A stretch of DNA of 64,000 nucleotides, from contig DEPT01000047.1 of NCBI GenBank assembly GCA_002358905.1, forward strand, positions 10,340 through 74,339, in the 5' to 3' direction. Shown here piece after piece: positions 34,197 to 42,875 of the stretch; position 1 is the first letter of the stretch, and the number at the start of each line of letters is the position of its first letter. The notes under the pieces were generated by a model. The model made no database searches, had not been told where the DNA came from, and saw only the letters and a program-made list of their open reading frames with translations. Both the position numbers and the translations under genes were made by a program. This DNA comes from Akkermansiaceae bacterium UBA3385 (GTDB lineage: Bacteria > Verrucomicrobiota > Verrucomicrobiia > Verrucomicrobiales > Akkermansiaceae).

Positions 34197-34274
34197 TATC
34201 TCAGAAATTCTGGCCGAAAGCGAAATAAATTTGCCGAATTCGACACAAATTTGCCCTCAAGGCATAAATTTGAG

Positions 34275-34303
34275 TTGACTTTTCAGGTGTATTGGAGTGT
34301 ACT
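34275..34303 (+). promoter_or_regulatory. mraZ (dcw) promoter
   Basis: TTGACT (34275-34280), 17-bp spacer, TGTACT (34298-34303). The repeats listed next cover the -10 region, as expected for autoregulation. Confidence 0.6.
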
Positions 34304-34322
34304 GGTGGTGCAGGTAAGTGCA
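34287..34322 (+). promoter_or_regulatory. Predicted MraZ operator repeats
   Basis: GTG-centred repeats at 34287 (GTGTA), 34297 (GTGTA), 34308 (GTGCA) and 34318 (GTGCA), about 10 bp apart and thus on one face of the helix. MraZ proteins bind runs of short G-rich direct repeats with 10-bp period upstream of their own gene. Confidence 0.6.
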
Positions 34323-34331
34323 CTCAAAAGC

Positions 34332-34802
34332 ATGAATAGTGTCTCCACAGTAATGTTCGCGGGCAACGTGACGCATAAGCTGGATCCGAAGAGTCGCGTA
34401 GCGATTCCGGCTAGCTGGCGTGACGCGCAGGGGAACACACTGTGGTTGATAGCCACTCATAATGAAGGTTATCCGATTCTTAAATGCTACACCAAGGAGA
34501 GTTTTGCCGACATGGTAAATGGGATACGCAGCCACGCTGAAGCACGAGGCATCGAGCCCATTCAGACCAATCAATACATCGGTGCCATCATCGGCCTTAG
34601 CTTCGAGGCCGAAGTAAGCAGCCAAGGTAAACTTCTCATTCCCAAAGCACAACGTGAACGTCTCCAATTGACAGACAACGTGACTATCGTAGGTCGCGGG
34701 ACATATTTCGAAATCTGGGAGCCGACAAACTTCGAGGCCACGAAGACACCGGAAGCCCTGGCGAAACTGGAACTGGACAAGATATTCGGCATTCTCACAT
34801 GA
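34332..34802 (+). CDS. mraZ: MraZ transcriptional regulator
   Basis: 156 residues from the ATG at 34332; an alternative is ATG 34353. Two SpoVT/AbrB-type half domains are visible: FAGNVTHKLDPKSRVAIPASWR and AEVSSQGKLLIPKAQRERL, each with the D/S-x-K/G-R-hydrophobic-x-I-P motif. MraZ forms a ring that binds repeats at the head of the dcw cluster and represses it. The stop overlaps the rsmH start (ATGA). Confidence 0.93.
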   Translation: MNSVSTVMFAGNVTHKLDPKSRVAIPASWRDAQGNTLWLIATHNEGYPILKCYTKESFADMVNGIRSHAEARGIEPIQTNQYIGAIIGLSFEAEVSSQGKLLIPKAQRERLQLTDNVTIVGRGTYFEIWEPTNFEATKTPEALAKLELDKIFGILT

Positions 34803-36262
34803 GCCCCATAGCCACAGAAAGCCATGCCATGGCAGCCACTCCGGCAGGCACCTGCTACAAGGTGCTCCTGTGGGAGGCAGGGGCACTGAGCTCCGAGCAG
34901 CTTGACGCCTGGCAGAAAGCCCGGCGAGAACTTCTCTCGCGCATGCGTGACGCGGGCATCAAGGGCGCACGAGGAAACCTTGCCAGACTTGGTCAGGAAT
35001 TGCGAGAGCTGTCGCAGCATGCCATAGCAACCCCACTGGACACATGTGCCCAGGCCAGCCTTTCCCTTACGCGCATGGGCGCGTTAGCAGCGGAGCTGCA
35101 GCGCGGGGAAGGCGTACTGGCCTACCGGCTCACCCCCTGCAGTGCCACTGTTCTGGTGGAGCTCACCGGAGAAGAAGGGATTGACACTCTGGTGAGCCGC
35201 TGGAGTTCATCCACGCCGGAAATCCAGTGGTGCAACACACCGCTGGTGGAAGCCATCAGCCCCGCAGAAGCCGCAGAATGGCAGGACACCTGCCGCAACA
35301 GCGAAGCAGAAAACGATACCGACCCGGCAGAGGAAGAGGAAGGTGCAGGTTTCCACCATGTGACCGTGCTGCGCAACGAAGCTGTGGAAGCCCTGCAACC
35401 GGCAGAAGGACGGGTGCTGGTGGACGCCACACTGGGTGGAGGCGGTCACACCGAACTCATGCTCCAGGCAGGAGCCACCGTCTGGGGCATTGACCAGGAC
35501 CCTGCCGCACGGCGGGCAGCCCGCAAGCGTCTGGCGCCTTACGCAGACCGTCTGCACATCGTATCAGGCAACTTCCGCAACGCTGCTGAATTACTCCGGT
35601 CCGAAGGGCTGGAAGCCGTGGATGGCATTCTGGCAGACATCGGCATTTCCTCTCCGCAGGTAGACCAGGCAGAACGCGGATTCTCCTTCCTGGCAGAAGG
35701 CCCGCTGGATATGCGCATGAATCCTGCAGCCCCCTGCAGTGCAGCCGACCTCGTGAACAAGGCAGAGGAAAGCGAGTTGGCAGATATCCTCTGGCAATAT
35801 GGGGAAGAGCGAGCCAGCCGCGCCATTGCACGCCGCATTGTACAGGAACGAGCAAAAGGCCCCATCACCACCACCACTCAACTGGCAGACATCATCGCCT
35901 CTGTTCTGCCCCGCAAGGGCAAACAGCACCCCGCCACCCGCTCATTCCAGGCTCTGCGCATAGCGGTGAATGATGAACTGGGTGCGCTGGATGCACTGCT
36001 GGAAACGGGTCTGAGCCTGCTTAAAAGCGGTGGCCGTTTCGCTATCATCACTTTCCATAGCCTGGAGGATCGCGCCGTCAAACGCTATTTTGACCGCGTG
36101 ACCCGCCCGGAAATCGACCGACCGGAGTGGCCGGCCCCGCGCCCCAATCCGGAATATGCAGCCCGTCAGGTCACACGCAAGCCCATTGTGGCAAGCGAAG
36201 CCGAGCTGGCTGCAAATCCCAGAGCCCGCAGCGCCAAACTCCGCGTCATCGAGAAACTCTAA
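34799..36262 (+). CDS. rsmH: 16S rRNA (cytosine-1402-N4)-methyltransferase with N-terminal extension
   Basis: 487 residues, about 175 longer than typical RsmH. Residues about 185 to 487 are a complete RsmH: HHVTVLRNEAVEAL start, the SAM motif DATLGGGGHTELML, GIDQDP, ADIGISSPQVDQAERGFSF, GPLDMRMNP, and the late blocks TRSFQALRIAVNDEL and FHSLEDRAVKRYF. The first about 180 residues form an extra region with a helical first half (EQLDAWQKARRELLSRMRDAG), then an alpha/beta stretch and an acidic linker DPAEEEEG; I do not recognise it. Its ATG overlaps the mraZ stop, so the extension is part of the translated frame unless the GTG at 35360 is used. Confidence 0.92.
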   Translation: MSPIATESHAMAATPAGTCYKVLLWEAGALSSEQLDAWQKARRELLSRMRDAGIKGARGNLARLGQELRELSQHAIATPLDTCAQASLSLTRMGALAAELQRGEGVLAYRLTPCSATVLVELTGEEGIDTLVSRWSSSTPEIQWCNTPLVEAISPAEAAEWQDTCRNSEAENDTDPAEEEEGAGFHHVTVLRNEAVEALQPAEGRVLVDATLGGGGHTELMLQAGATVWGIDQDPAARRAARKRLAPYADRLHIVSGNFRNAAELLRSEGLEAVDGILADIGISSPQVDQAERGFSFLAEGPLDMRMNPAAPCSAADLVNKAEESELADILWQYGEERASRAIARRIVQERAKGPITTTTQLADIIASVLPRKGKQHPATRSFQALRIAVNDELGALDALLETGLSLLKSGGRFAIITFHSLEDRAVKRYFDRVTRPEIDRPEWPAPRPNPEYAARQVTRKPIVASEAELAANPRARSAKLRVIEKL

Positions 36263-36304
36263 TCACCTATCTCTCACTGTATCACCCCCACCTTCACACC
36301 TTAC

Positions 36305-36652
36305 ATGGCACCGAACCCACACATCTCACGCTACGCCGACCGGATAAGCTTCGGCTTCCTGGTCTGGATGATAGTCTTTGCGGTTCTCGTCTCAGCGGGC
36401 GGCGTCACCTATGCCCTGTTCAAGAATGATCAGGTAGCGGTGCGCACCGAAATCAACAAGCTTAATCGTGAGATTACAGTCTGCAATCTCAATACAAACC
36501 AGCACCGCGCCAAAACCAACGCCATGACCAACCGTTGGGCCATGCGCGACCGTCTCAGCCAGGATCGTTCCACCCTGCGCGATATCGACCGCAGCCAGAT
36601 TGAACTTGCCCGCCGTCTGCAGGACAGTGGCCTGGCCGTCATCAAATTCTAA
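36305..36652 (+). CDS. ftsL: FtsL-like cell division protein
   Basis: 115 residues. Short cytoplasmic N-terminus, one membrane helix (about 16 to 38, FGFLVWMIVFAVLVSAGGVTY) and a coiled coil (about 45 to 105, INKLNREITVCNL ... IDRSQIELARRLQ). This bitopic coiled-coil layout between rsmH and ftsI is where ftsL lies in dcw clusters. FtsL links FtsB/FtsQ to the FtsW-FtsI synthase at the septum. Primary sequence of FtsL is poorly conserved, so the call depends on topology and position. Confidence 0.8.
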   Translation: MAPNPHISRYADRISFGFLVWMIVFAVLVSAGGVTYALFKNDQVAVRTEINKLNREITVCNLNTNQHRAKTNAMTNRWAMRDRLSQDRSTLRDIDRSQIELARRLQDSGLAVIKF

Positions 36653-36680
36653 TATAAACCAATAGCAGCTCCACCCGAAA

Positions 36681-38864
36681 ATGAAAACAAAGATTCCATT
36701 TGCCGGACGCGCAGCGGTTCTTGCCTTCATCATGATGAGCACAGCCAGCGTGGCGGCAGTGCGACTTGCTGAGCTGCAGGTAATCGACTCCGGCAACCAT
36801 CGACCAGCAGCCGTAGATGATCTCATCGACACGGAAACAATCCCTGCCCAGCGCGGTATCATCATGGACCGCAATGAGGAGCTTCTTACCAATAACATAC
36901 AGAGTGCCGAGCTCGTGGCTGACCGCTACCACCTGCGTGAAATCACAGCCGTAGTGGAAGGTCTTGCCTACAACCACGCCGTAAACGATCCCAAGTGGGA
37001 AGAAACCGAGGACCCGAAAGAACGCCGCAAACTCATCTATAACCACCGCGCCAAATTGCTCAACAACGCCAAGGCCAATCTGACCGATGAGCAGAAGAAG
37101 GAACGCCTGGCAAAAATCAATCCGAAGGATGCCAAGGCCAATCGACTCATGGAATATGATGAGAAGATCATGGCTCACTATTTTGAACAGCACGATAAAC
37201 TCGTGGCAAAAGTGCTCTACCCTTTCCTCTCGCACCAGGAAATCGAAGAGACGGTGAATGGGCGCACCATCAAGCGCTTCATGACCGAGGCGGATATCGT
37301 TGAAAAAATCGCTCAGACAGCCACCAGAAAATACAACGAAGAAGCAACAGCCAAAGGAGAACCCGGGCGCTCGTACCGCAACCAGATTGTACTGGCCAAA
37401 GGCATGAGCTTTGACACCGCAGATAAAATTCGTAAAGCGGTGAGCGATGCCCGCGTGCGAGGGCTTATTGTGCAGTCCGAACTGCGCCGTTCCTATGTCA
37501 TGCCGGAAATGCTCAGCCATGTACTTGGCTATGTAGACCACGAAAACAAGGGCATGAGCGGTGTGGAAGCTTACTTCCAGAGCTACCTTGCCGGCGTGGA
37601 TGGTTTCCGCGAATACCGCCACAACGCCCGCGGACAGGTTCTACCCAATGAGGATGACCGCTACATGGCCCCGAAACATGGTCTCAACCTCAAGCTCACC
37701 ATTGACATGCGTCTGCAGAACATTGTGGAGCAAGAGCTGGACAAAGGCATGCGCCACTTCCGAGCCAAGCGTGGCTGCATGATTGTGGTGGAACCCAAGA
37801 CCGGCGATATCCTGGCCATGGTAAGCCGCCCTGCTTTTGACCTGAACACGAAGGAAGTCATTACGCACAATGGCAAATTCCCTCGCGGGGAAGTCAAAGA
37901 TAGCAATGGCAAACCCATTACCGGCGATTTCAACTTTGCCTGCCAGACCCGATATGAACCCGGTTCCACTTTCAAGGTTCTGGCCGTAACCAGTGCTGTG
38001 GACAAAGGGATTATGGGTATCAATGCCTATATCAACTGCGAACCCTTCTCCGTTGGCTTCGGCAGCCGCCCCATCAGCGACCGTCCCTTCAACTATCACA
38101 GCCTTCCCATGTGGGGCGTGCTCAAAAAATCCAGTAACCCCGGAGCCGCCCGCATTGCCCTGGCTGCAAAATGGCCGAACTTCAAGGAATACCTGGAAAA
38201 ATTCGGATTGAACAAGCCCGCGGGCATCGATTTGCCCAGCGGCGGTGCCTGCCTGCTGGCAGATGGCACCAACATCGTAAACTACTCCCGAATTGCATAC
38301 GGTTACTCTGTGGCAGTATCTCCGCTCCACATGGCCATGGTGTATGCAGCCATTGCCAACGATGGCGTGCGCATGAAACCACGACTCATCGATAAAATCA
38401 CCTCCCCCGATGGTTCGGTATACGATGAATGCGCCCCCACCGAAATCTGCCGGGTCATGAAATCCAGCACAGCCAAGGATTTGCGCTTTGCTCTGGAAAG
38501 CGTCACCGAGCGCAAGGGCGAATGCGGCCGCGGAACAGCCACTGCAGCAGCCATTCCGGGCTTCCGCATCGGCGGCAAGACCGGCACTGCCAAAAAAGTG
38601 AAAGACGGCGGTGGCTACACGGAAAATCTGTACACGGTTTCATTTGCAGGCGTGCTGCCTATAGATGATCCCAAGCTGGTCGTCATGACCGTCATTGATG
38701 AACCCCACCCCACCGATTGCAATCCCGGCGGCGGTACCGTAGCGGCGCCTATCTTCCGTGCAGCGGCCGAACGCTTCATCAATGTGCTCAATCTTACGCC
38801 TAGTGACCCCGAAGCATACGAAAAATATCTTTCATCTAAGGAAGAATCTGCTATTATAAAGTAA
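36681..38864 (+). CDS. ftsI: Division-specific penicillin-binding protein (class B PBP, FtsI)
   Basis: 727 residues, longer than E. coli FtsI (588). N-terminal membrane anchor (AAVLAFIMMSTASVAAVRLA), pedestal domain beginning IPAQRGIIMDRNEELL, then a transpeptidase domain with S429-T-F-K (PGSTFKVLAV), the SSN motif (KKSSNPGAA) and KTG (GKTGTAKK). About 120 residues of charged helical sequence (DPKERRKLIYNHRAK to IVEKIAQTATRKYN) sit in the pedestal between the anchor motif and LAKGMSFDTADKI. It cross-links septal peptidoglycan with FtsW. 28 nt after ftsL. Confidence 0.94.
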   Translation: MKTKIPFAGRAAVLAFIMMSTASVAAVRLAELQVIDSGNHRPAAVDDLIDTETIPAQRGIIMDRNEELLTNNIQSAELVADRYHLREITAVVEGLAYNHAVNDPKWEETEDPKERRKLIYNHRAKLLNNAKANLTDEQKKERLAKINPKDAKANRLMEYDEKIMAHYFEQHDKLVAKVLYPFLSHQEIEETVNGRTIKRFMTEADIVEKIAQTATRKYNEEATAKGEPGRSYRNQIVLAKGMSFDTADKIRKAVSDARVRGLIVQSELRRSYVMPEMLSHVLGYVDHENKGMSGVEAYFQSYLAGVDGFREYRHNARGQVLPNEDDRYMAPKHGLNLKLTIDMRLQNIVEQELDKGMRHFRAKRGCMIVVEPKTGDILAMVSRPAFDLNTKEVITHNGKFPRGEVKDSNGKPITGDFNFACQTRYEPGSTFKVLAVTSAVDKGIMGINAYINCEPFSVGFGSRPISDRPFNYHSLPMWGVLKKSSNPGAARIALAAKWPNFKEYLEKFGLNKPAGIDLPSGGACLLADGTNIVNYSRIAYGYSVAVSPLHMAMVYAAIANDGVRMKPRLIDKITSPDGSVYDECAPTEICRVMKSSTAKDLRFALESVTERKGECGRGTATAAAIPGFRIGGKTGTAKKVKDGGGYTENLYTVSFAGVLPIDDPKLVVMTVIDEPHPTDCNPGGGTVAAPIFRAAAERFINVLNLTPSDPEAYEKYLSSKEESAIIK

Positions 38865-38883
38865 AAAGAATTTTCCCCTCACC

Positions 38884-40410
38884 ATGGACACCAAGAAAAT
38901 ATTCAGCATCCTGTCTGGCGCCACCACAAGCGGCAAGCTCAACAAGCAGCTCACCCTGCTCACCGATGACAGCCGCAAGGTGATTCCGGGCTGCTGCTAT
39001 GTGGCCGTCAAAGGCACGCAGTTCGATGGTCACACAGTCATAGACGAAGCAATTGCCGCGGGCGCCGCTGCCATTGTTGCTGAGACACCGGCCAGCGAAG
39101 CAGCCACGGCCGCAGGCACCTATTGGGTTCAGGTTAAGGACACACGCGAAGCAAACGGTCTCCTGATGAGCGCCTGGAATGATTTCCCCAGCGACAAGAT
39201 GGTGCTGCTGGGCGTCACCGGCACAAACGGCAAGACCACTATCAGCTATCTGGTAAATCACATTTTCCGCGCTGTCTGGCAGCGTGCCGGTCTCATCGGC
39301 ACCATCATCTATGATAACGGCAACCGCCGTATTCCTTCCAGCAACACAACTCCGGGGTGCGCACTGCTCCAGAGCATGCTGGCCGATATGGCGGGCAATG
39401 GCTGCCGCGCTGTTGCCATGGAAGTTTCCTCTCATGCGCTCACACAGCAGCGCACAGCCGGAACGAACTTCCGAGTGGGTATCTTCACCAACCTGACTCA
39501 GGACCACCTGGACTACCACGGCACCATGGAAGAATACTACCTGGCAAAGAAACTCTTCTTCACCGGCATGGCAGCAGCAGACCGCAAGAGCGTGGCTGTC
39601 ATCAATATTGATGACGCCTACGGTCGCCGCCTGGCAGAGGAACTAGCCCCCATCATGAAAGTACGTACGTTCGGTGAAAACGAAAAGGCAGATTTCCGGG
39701 CTATTCCCAAGCTGATTACCCTGAAGGGCAGCCAGTATGAGCTTCTGTACCAGGGTCGCAGTTTCCTGGTCCGCACCCCGCTGATTGGCGAGTTCAACCT
39801 CTCCAACAGCCTGGCCGCGCTGGCCGGTGCGGTCTGCTCAGGTGTCAGCCTGAGCGATGCCATCAATGCCCTGGCCCAGAGCCCCCAGGTTCCTGGCCGC
39901 ATTGAACTGGTAAGCAGTGTCAACAATGTGCAGTGCTTTGTAGACTATGCTCACACCCCCGATGCCGTGGAAAACGTCTGCAAAACCATGAAGGCACTCT
40001 GCCGGAATGGCCGTCTCTTCACGATTTTCGGCTGCGGCGGCGACCGCGACCGCACCAAGCGTCCCCTCATGGGTGAAGCCGCAGCCCGTTACAGCGACCT
40101 CTGCCTGGTAACAAGCGATAATCCCCGCAGCGAAGACCCCGAACAGATTATTGATGAGATAATGCCCGGCATTCCCCGCGAAAAGCAACACCGCATCACT
40201 GACCGTGAAGAAGCCATCCGCGCTGCGCTGGAACAGGCTCGGCCGGGCGATGTCATCCTTATCGCAGGTAAAGGACACGAGAACTACCAGATTTTCGCCA
40301 ACGAAACCATCGATTTCTCTGATTCTGCCGTAGTGCGCAAGTTCTACGCAGAGAAAAACCCGGAAGGCATTTCCGTGCCCTCCCGCAAGCCGGAAGGCCG
40401 CCGCAACTAA
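38884..40410 (+). CDS. murE: UDP-MurNAc-tripeptide synthetase (MurE)
   Basis: 508 residues. Mur ligase layout: N-terminal UMAG-binding domain (TDDSRKVIPGCCYVAVKG), ATP loop GVTGTNGKTTISYLV, central EVSSHALTQQR and TNLTQDHLDYHGTMEEYY, C-terminal FGCGGDRDRTKRPLMG and DNPRSEDP (Asp412). DNPR is the signature of meso-diaminopimelate-adding enzymes, so the wall should be of the A1-gamma (mDAP) type, as for L,D-transpeptidase substrates. Adds the third residue of the stem peptide in the cytoplasm. 19 nt after ftsI. Confidence 0.96.
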   Translation: MDTKKIFSILSGATTSGKLNKQLTLLTDDSRKVIPGCCYVAVKGTQFDGHTVIDEAIAAGAAAIVAETPASEAATAAGTYWVQVKDTREANGLLMSAWNDFPSDKMVLLGVTGTNGKTTISYLVNHIFRAVWQRAGLIGTIIYDNGNRRIPSSNTTPGCALLQSMLADMAGNGCRAVAMEVSSHALTQQRTAGTNFRVGIFTNLTQDHLDYHGTMEEYYLAKKLFFTGMAAADRKSVAVINIDDAYGRRLAEELAPIMKVRTFGENEKADFRAIPKLITLKGSQYELLYQGRSFLVRTPLIGEFNLSNSLAALAGAVCSGVSLSDAINALAQSPQVPGRIELVSSVNNVQCFVDYAHTPDAVENVCKTMKALCRNGRLFTIFGCGGDRDRTKRPLMGEAAARYSDLCLVTSDNPRSEDPEQIIDEIMPGIPREKQHRITDREEAIRAALEQARPGDVILIAGKGHENYQIFANETIDFSDSAVVRKFYAEKNPEGISVPSRKPEGRRN

Positions 40411-40430
40411 TCCTTCATGAACATCCACCC

Positions 40431-41822
40431 ATGACTCACCTGAGCACCAGCGAACTCCTTGCAGCCACCCATGGCCAGGCCGTGGTAGTAGGCGGCCGCA
40501 GTATCACAACGGGGCTCACCACTGACAGCCGAGCCATCACACCCGGCTGCGTATTTCTGGCACTCTGCGGTGAGCGCTTCGATGGCAACACCTTTGCAGC
40601 AGAAGCCTCCCGGAAGGGAGCCGCAGCCGTAGTTGTTTCCCGGGTGGAGGGAGACTTTGCAGAGGGCTGCACCGTTGTGCAAGTGGAAGACACCCTGGCA
40701 GCCCTGCAGAGTCTGGCTACCTGGTGGCGCGAACAGCTTGCCCCCCTGCATGTGGTGGGACTTACTGGCAGCAGCGGCAAAACCAGCACCAAGGACATGT
40801 GCCTTTCCGTGCTTTCGCAGAAGTTCAAAACACTGGCCACCAAAGGCAACCTGAACAACCACATCGGCGTTCCGCTCAGTGTGCTTAGTGCCGGAAAAGG
40901 CACTGAAGCCGCCATTTGGGAAATGGGCATGAACCATGCCGGGGAAATCGCCCCGCTCTGCGCTATAACCCAGCCCCAGATTGGCATTATCACCACCATC
41001 GGCTCTGCTCACCTGGAATACTTGGGCACACGCGAAGCCATTGCTGAGGAAAAATGCACCGTGGCACGAGCACTTCCCGCCAGCGGGTACATGATTTATC
41101 CCGCACTGGATGACTATGCCGCTTACATACCCTCGCAGACAGTAGCTACCTGCATCCCCGTAGGAGGCTGCAACAGCCCGGTGCGCGCCCTCAATCCACG
41201 CAGCACAGCCACCGGCACCTCCTACACCCTGCATATTGAGGGCGAAGAAGAGGTGGAGGTCAACCTGCCCGTACCCGGGGCACACATGGTAAGCAACAGT
41301 CTTCTGGCTGCAGCAGCAGGCTGGAAACTCGGCTGCACCCCGGCTCAGATTGCAGTGGGGCTTTCCGCATCGGCCCTCACCCATGGCCGATTGGCCTGCA
41401 AGGAAATCGAGGGATACACCGTGGTGGATGACACCTACAACGCCAACCCCGAGAGCATGAAAGCAGCTCTCGAAACTGTAGCCGCCCTGCGCGGGCCGCA
41501 GCGCCACATTGCCGTACTTGGCAAAATGGGTGAACTGGGCGAGGGCGGAATCGCAGCCCATGCCGACATGGGCTGGTGCGCAGCCTCCCTGGACTATACC
41601 GCCGTAGTGGTAGTGGGTCCGGAATGCCCGGAAACGCTGGCGCTCTGCCAGGCCGCATCCGAAAGCATACCAGCCATGCTGGTGAATACCCCGGCCGAAG
41701 CAGCAGCAGCGCTTCGCGCACTCATGCAACCGGGCGATGCCCTGCTCTTCAAAGGCTCCCGCTCCGCAGGAATGGAGCGTTGCATCTACGAACTCTTTCC
41801 CTCCCTTAACCCCAAAGCATAA
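40431..41822 (+). CDS. murF: UDP-MurNAc-tripeptide-D-Ala-D-Ala ligase (MurF)
   Basis: 463 residues. Shows TDSRAITPGCVFLALCGERFDGN at the N-terminus, ATP loop GLTGSSGKTSTKDMC, NLNNHIGVPLSVL, EMGMNHAGEIAPLC, and VVDDTYNANPESMKAALE, the classic MurF block. Adds the D-Ala-D-Ala dipeptide to the nucleotide tripeptide. It is 20 nt after murE and 3 nt before mraY. Confidence 0.96.
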   Translation: MTHLSTSELLAATHGQAVVVGGRSITTGLTTDSRAITPGCVFLALCGERFDGNTFAAEASRKGAAAVVVSRVEGDFAEGCTVVQVEDTLAALQSLATWWREQLAPLHVVGLTGSSGKTSTKDMCLSVLSQKFKTLATKGNLNNHIGVPLSVLSAGKGTEAAIWEMGMNHAGEIAPLCAITQPQIGIITTIGSAHLEYLGTREAIAEEKCTVARALPASGYMIYPALDDYAAYIPSQTVATCIPVGGCNSPVRALNPRSTATGTSYTLHIEGEEEVEVNLPVPGAHMVSNSLLAAAAGWKLGCTPAQIAVGLSASALTHGRLACKEIEGYTVVDDTYNANPESMKAALETVAALRGPQRHIAVLGKMGELGEGGIAAHADMGWCAASLDYTAVVVVGPECPETLALCQAASESIPAMLVNTPAEAAAALRALMQPGDALLFKGSRSAGMERCIYELFPSLNPKA

Positions 41823-41825
41823 GCC

Positions 41826-42851
41826 ATGATTAATTTTATCTGCGAAATTCCCCTTGGTGTTCAGCTGCTACTGGCGCTGCTGGTACCGTTTATCGGGTCC
41901 ATGCTCATCGGCCCACGGCTCATTGCCATTCTGCGAGCCATGAAAGCCGGACAACCCATTCGACAGGCCTGCGGGGGCACACTGGCCCCGGAGCACCAGG
42001 CCAAGGTAGGCACCCCCACCATGGGTGGTCTCATGATTATCGGACTCATCATGCTTACCAGCATCCTGTTCCTGGACATGGGGAACCCCAAGCTCCAGTG
42101 CTGCTTACTGGTCATGGTCGTAACCGCCATTCTCGGTTTCCTTGATGACTGGGCCAAGATTACCAAAAAGAGCTCCGATGGTGTGAGCGGATGGTTCAAG
42201 ATTGCCCTGCAGGCCGTGGCATCTCTGGGTTGTGCCGGGTACCTGTACTACCTGGATCCTTCCATCGCCAGTATCTTCATTCCCTTCTACGGTGAGCTGG
42301 ACATGGGCATGCTCTTCATTCCCTTCGCCATGCTGGTCATCATCGGCTCCTCCAACGCCGTAAACCTGACCGATGGTCTGGACGGCCTGGCCAGCGGCTG
42401 CATGGTAGTAGCCTCACTTGCTTTCCTTTCTCTCTGCCTTTCCCTCCGGGAAGTTGCCCTTGCAAACTATCTGCTCTGTATCGCCGCCGCCTGTCTCGGT
42501 TTCCTGTGGTTCAATGCTCACCCGGCAAAAGTATTCATGGGCGACACCGGCTCCCTCTCCCTGGGTGGGGCACTGGGTACGGTAGCCGTCTGTACCCACA
42601 TGGAGCTGCTGCTGGTAGTCATCGGCGGTGTTTTTGTGGCCGAGGCCTGCTCCGTAATGATTCAGGTAGGCTGGTTCAAAGTAAGCCGCAAGCTGTACGG
42701 TGAGCCGCGCCGTTTCTTCCGCATGGCCCCCATTCACCACCACTTCGAAAAGTGCGGCTGGAGTGAAACACAGGTCTGTGTGCGCTTCTGGATTATTTCA
42801 TTCTTCCTGGCAGTACTCGGTCTCATTCTGGGTGCCTGCATCTTCGTATAA
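41826..42851 (+). CDS. mraY: Phospho-MurNAc-pentapeptide transferase (MraY)
   Basis: 341 residues, about ten membrane helices. Motifs: KVGTPTMGGLMII, ILGFLDDWAKI (active-site Asp pair), NLTDGLDGLASG, FMGDTGSLSLGG and the loop RRFFRMAPIHHHFEKCGWSE. Transfers phospho-MurNAc-pentapeptide to undecaprenyl phosphate, giving lipid I. Confidence 0.97.
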   Translation: MINFICEIPLGVQLLLALLVPFIGSMLIGPRLIAILRAMKAGQPIRQACGGTLAPEHQAKVGTPTMGGLMIIGLIMLTSILFLDMGNPKLQCCLLVMVVTAILGFLDDWAKITKKSSDGVSGWFKIALQAVASLGCAGYLYYLDPSIASIFIPFYGELDMGMLFIPFAMLVIIGSSNAVNLTDGLDGLASGCMVVASLAFLSLCLSLREVALANYLLCIAAACLGFLWFNAHPAKVFMGDTGSLSLGGALGTVAVCTHMELLLVVIGGVFVAEACSVMIQVGWFKVSRKLYGEPRRFFRMAPIHHHFEKCGWSETQVCVRFWIISFFLAVLGLILGACIFV

Positions 42852-42875
42852 TCCCTTATACCCATTCCTTTCACC

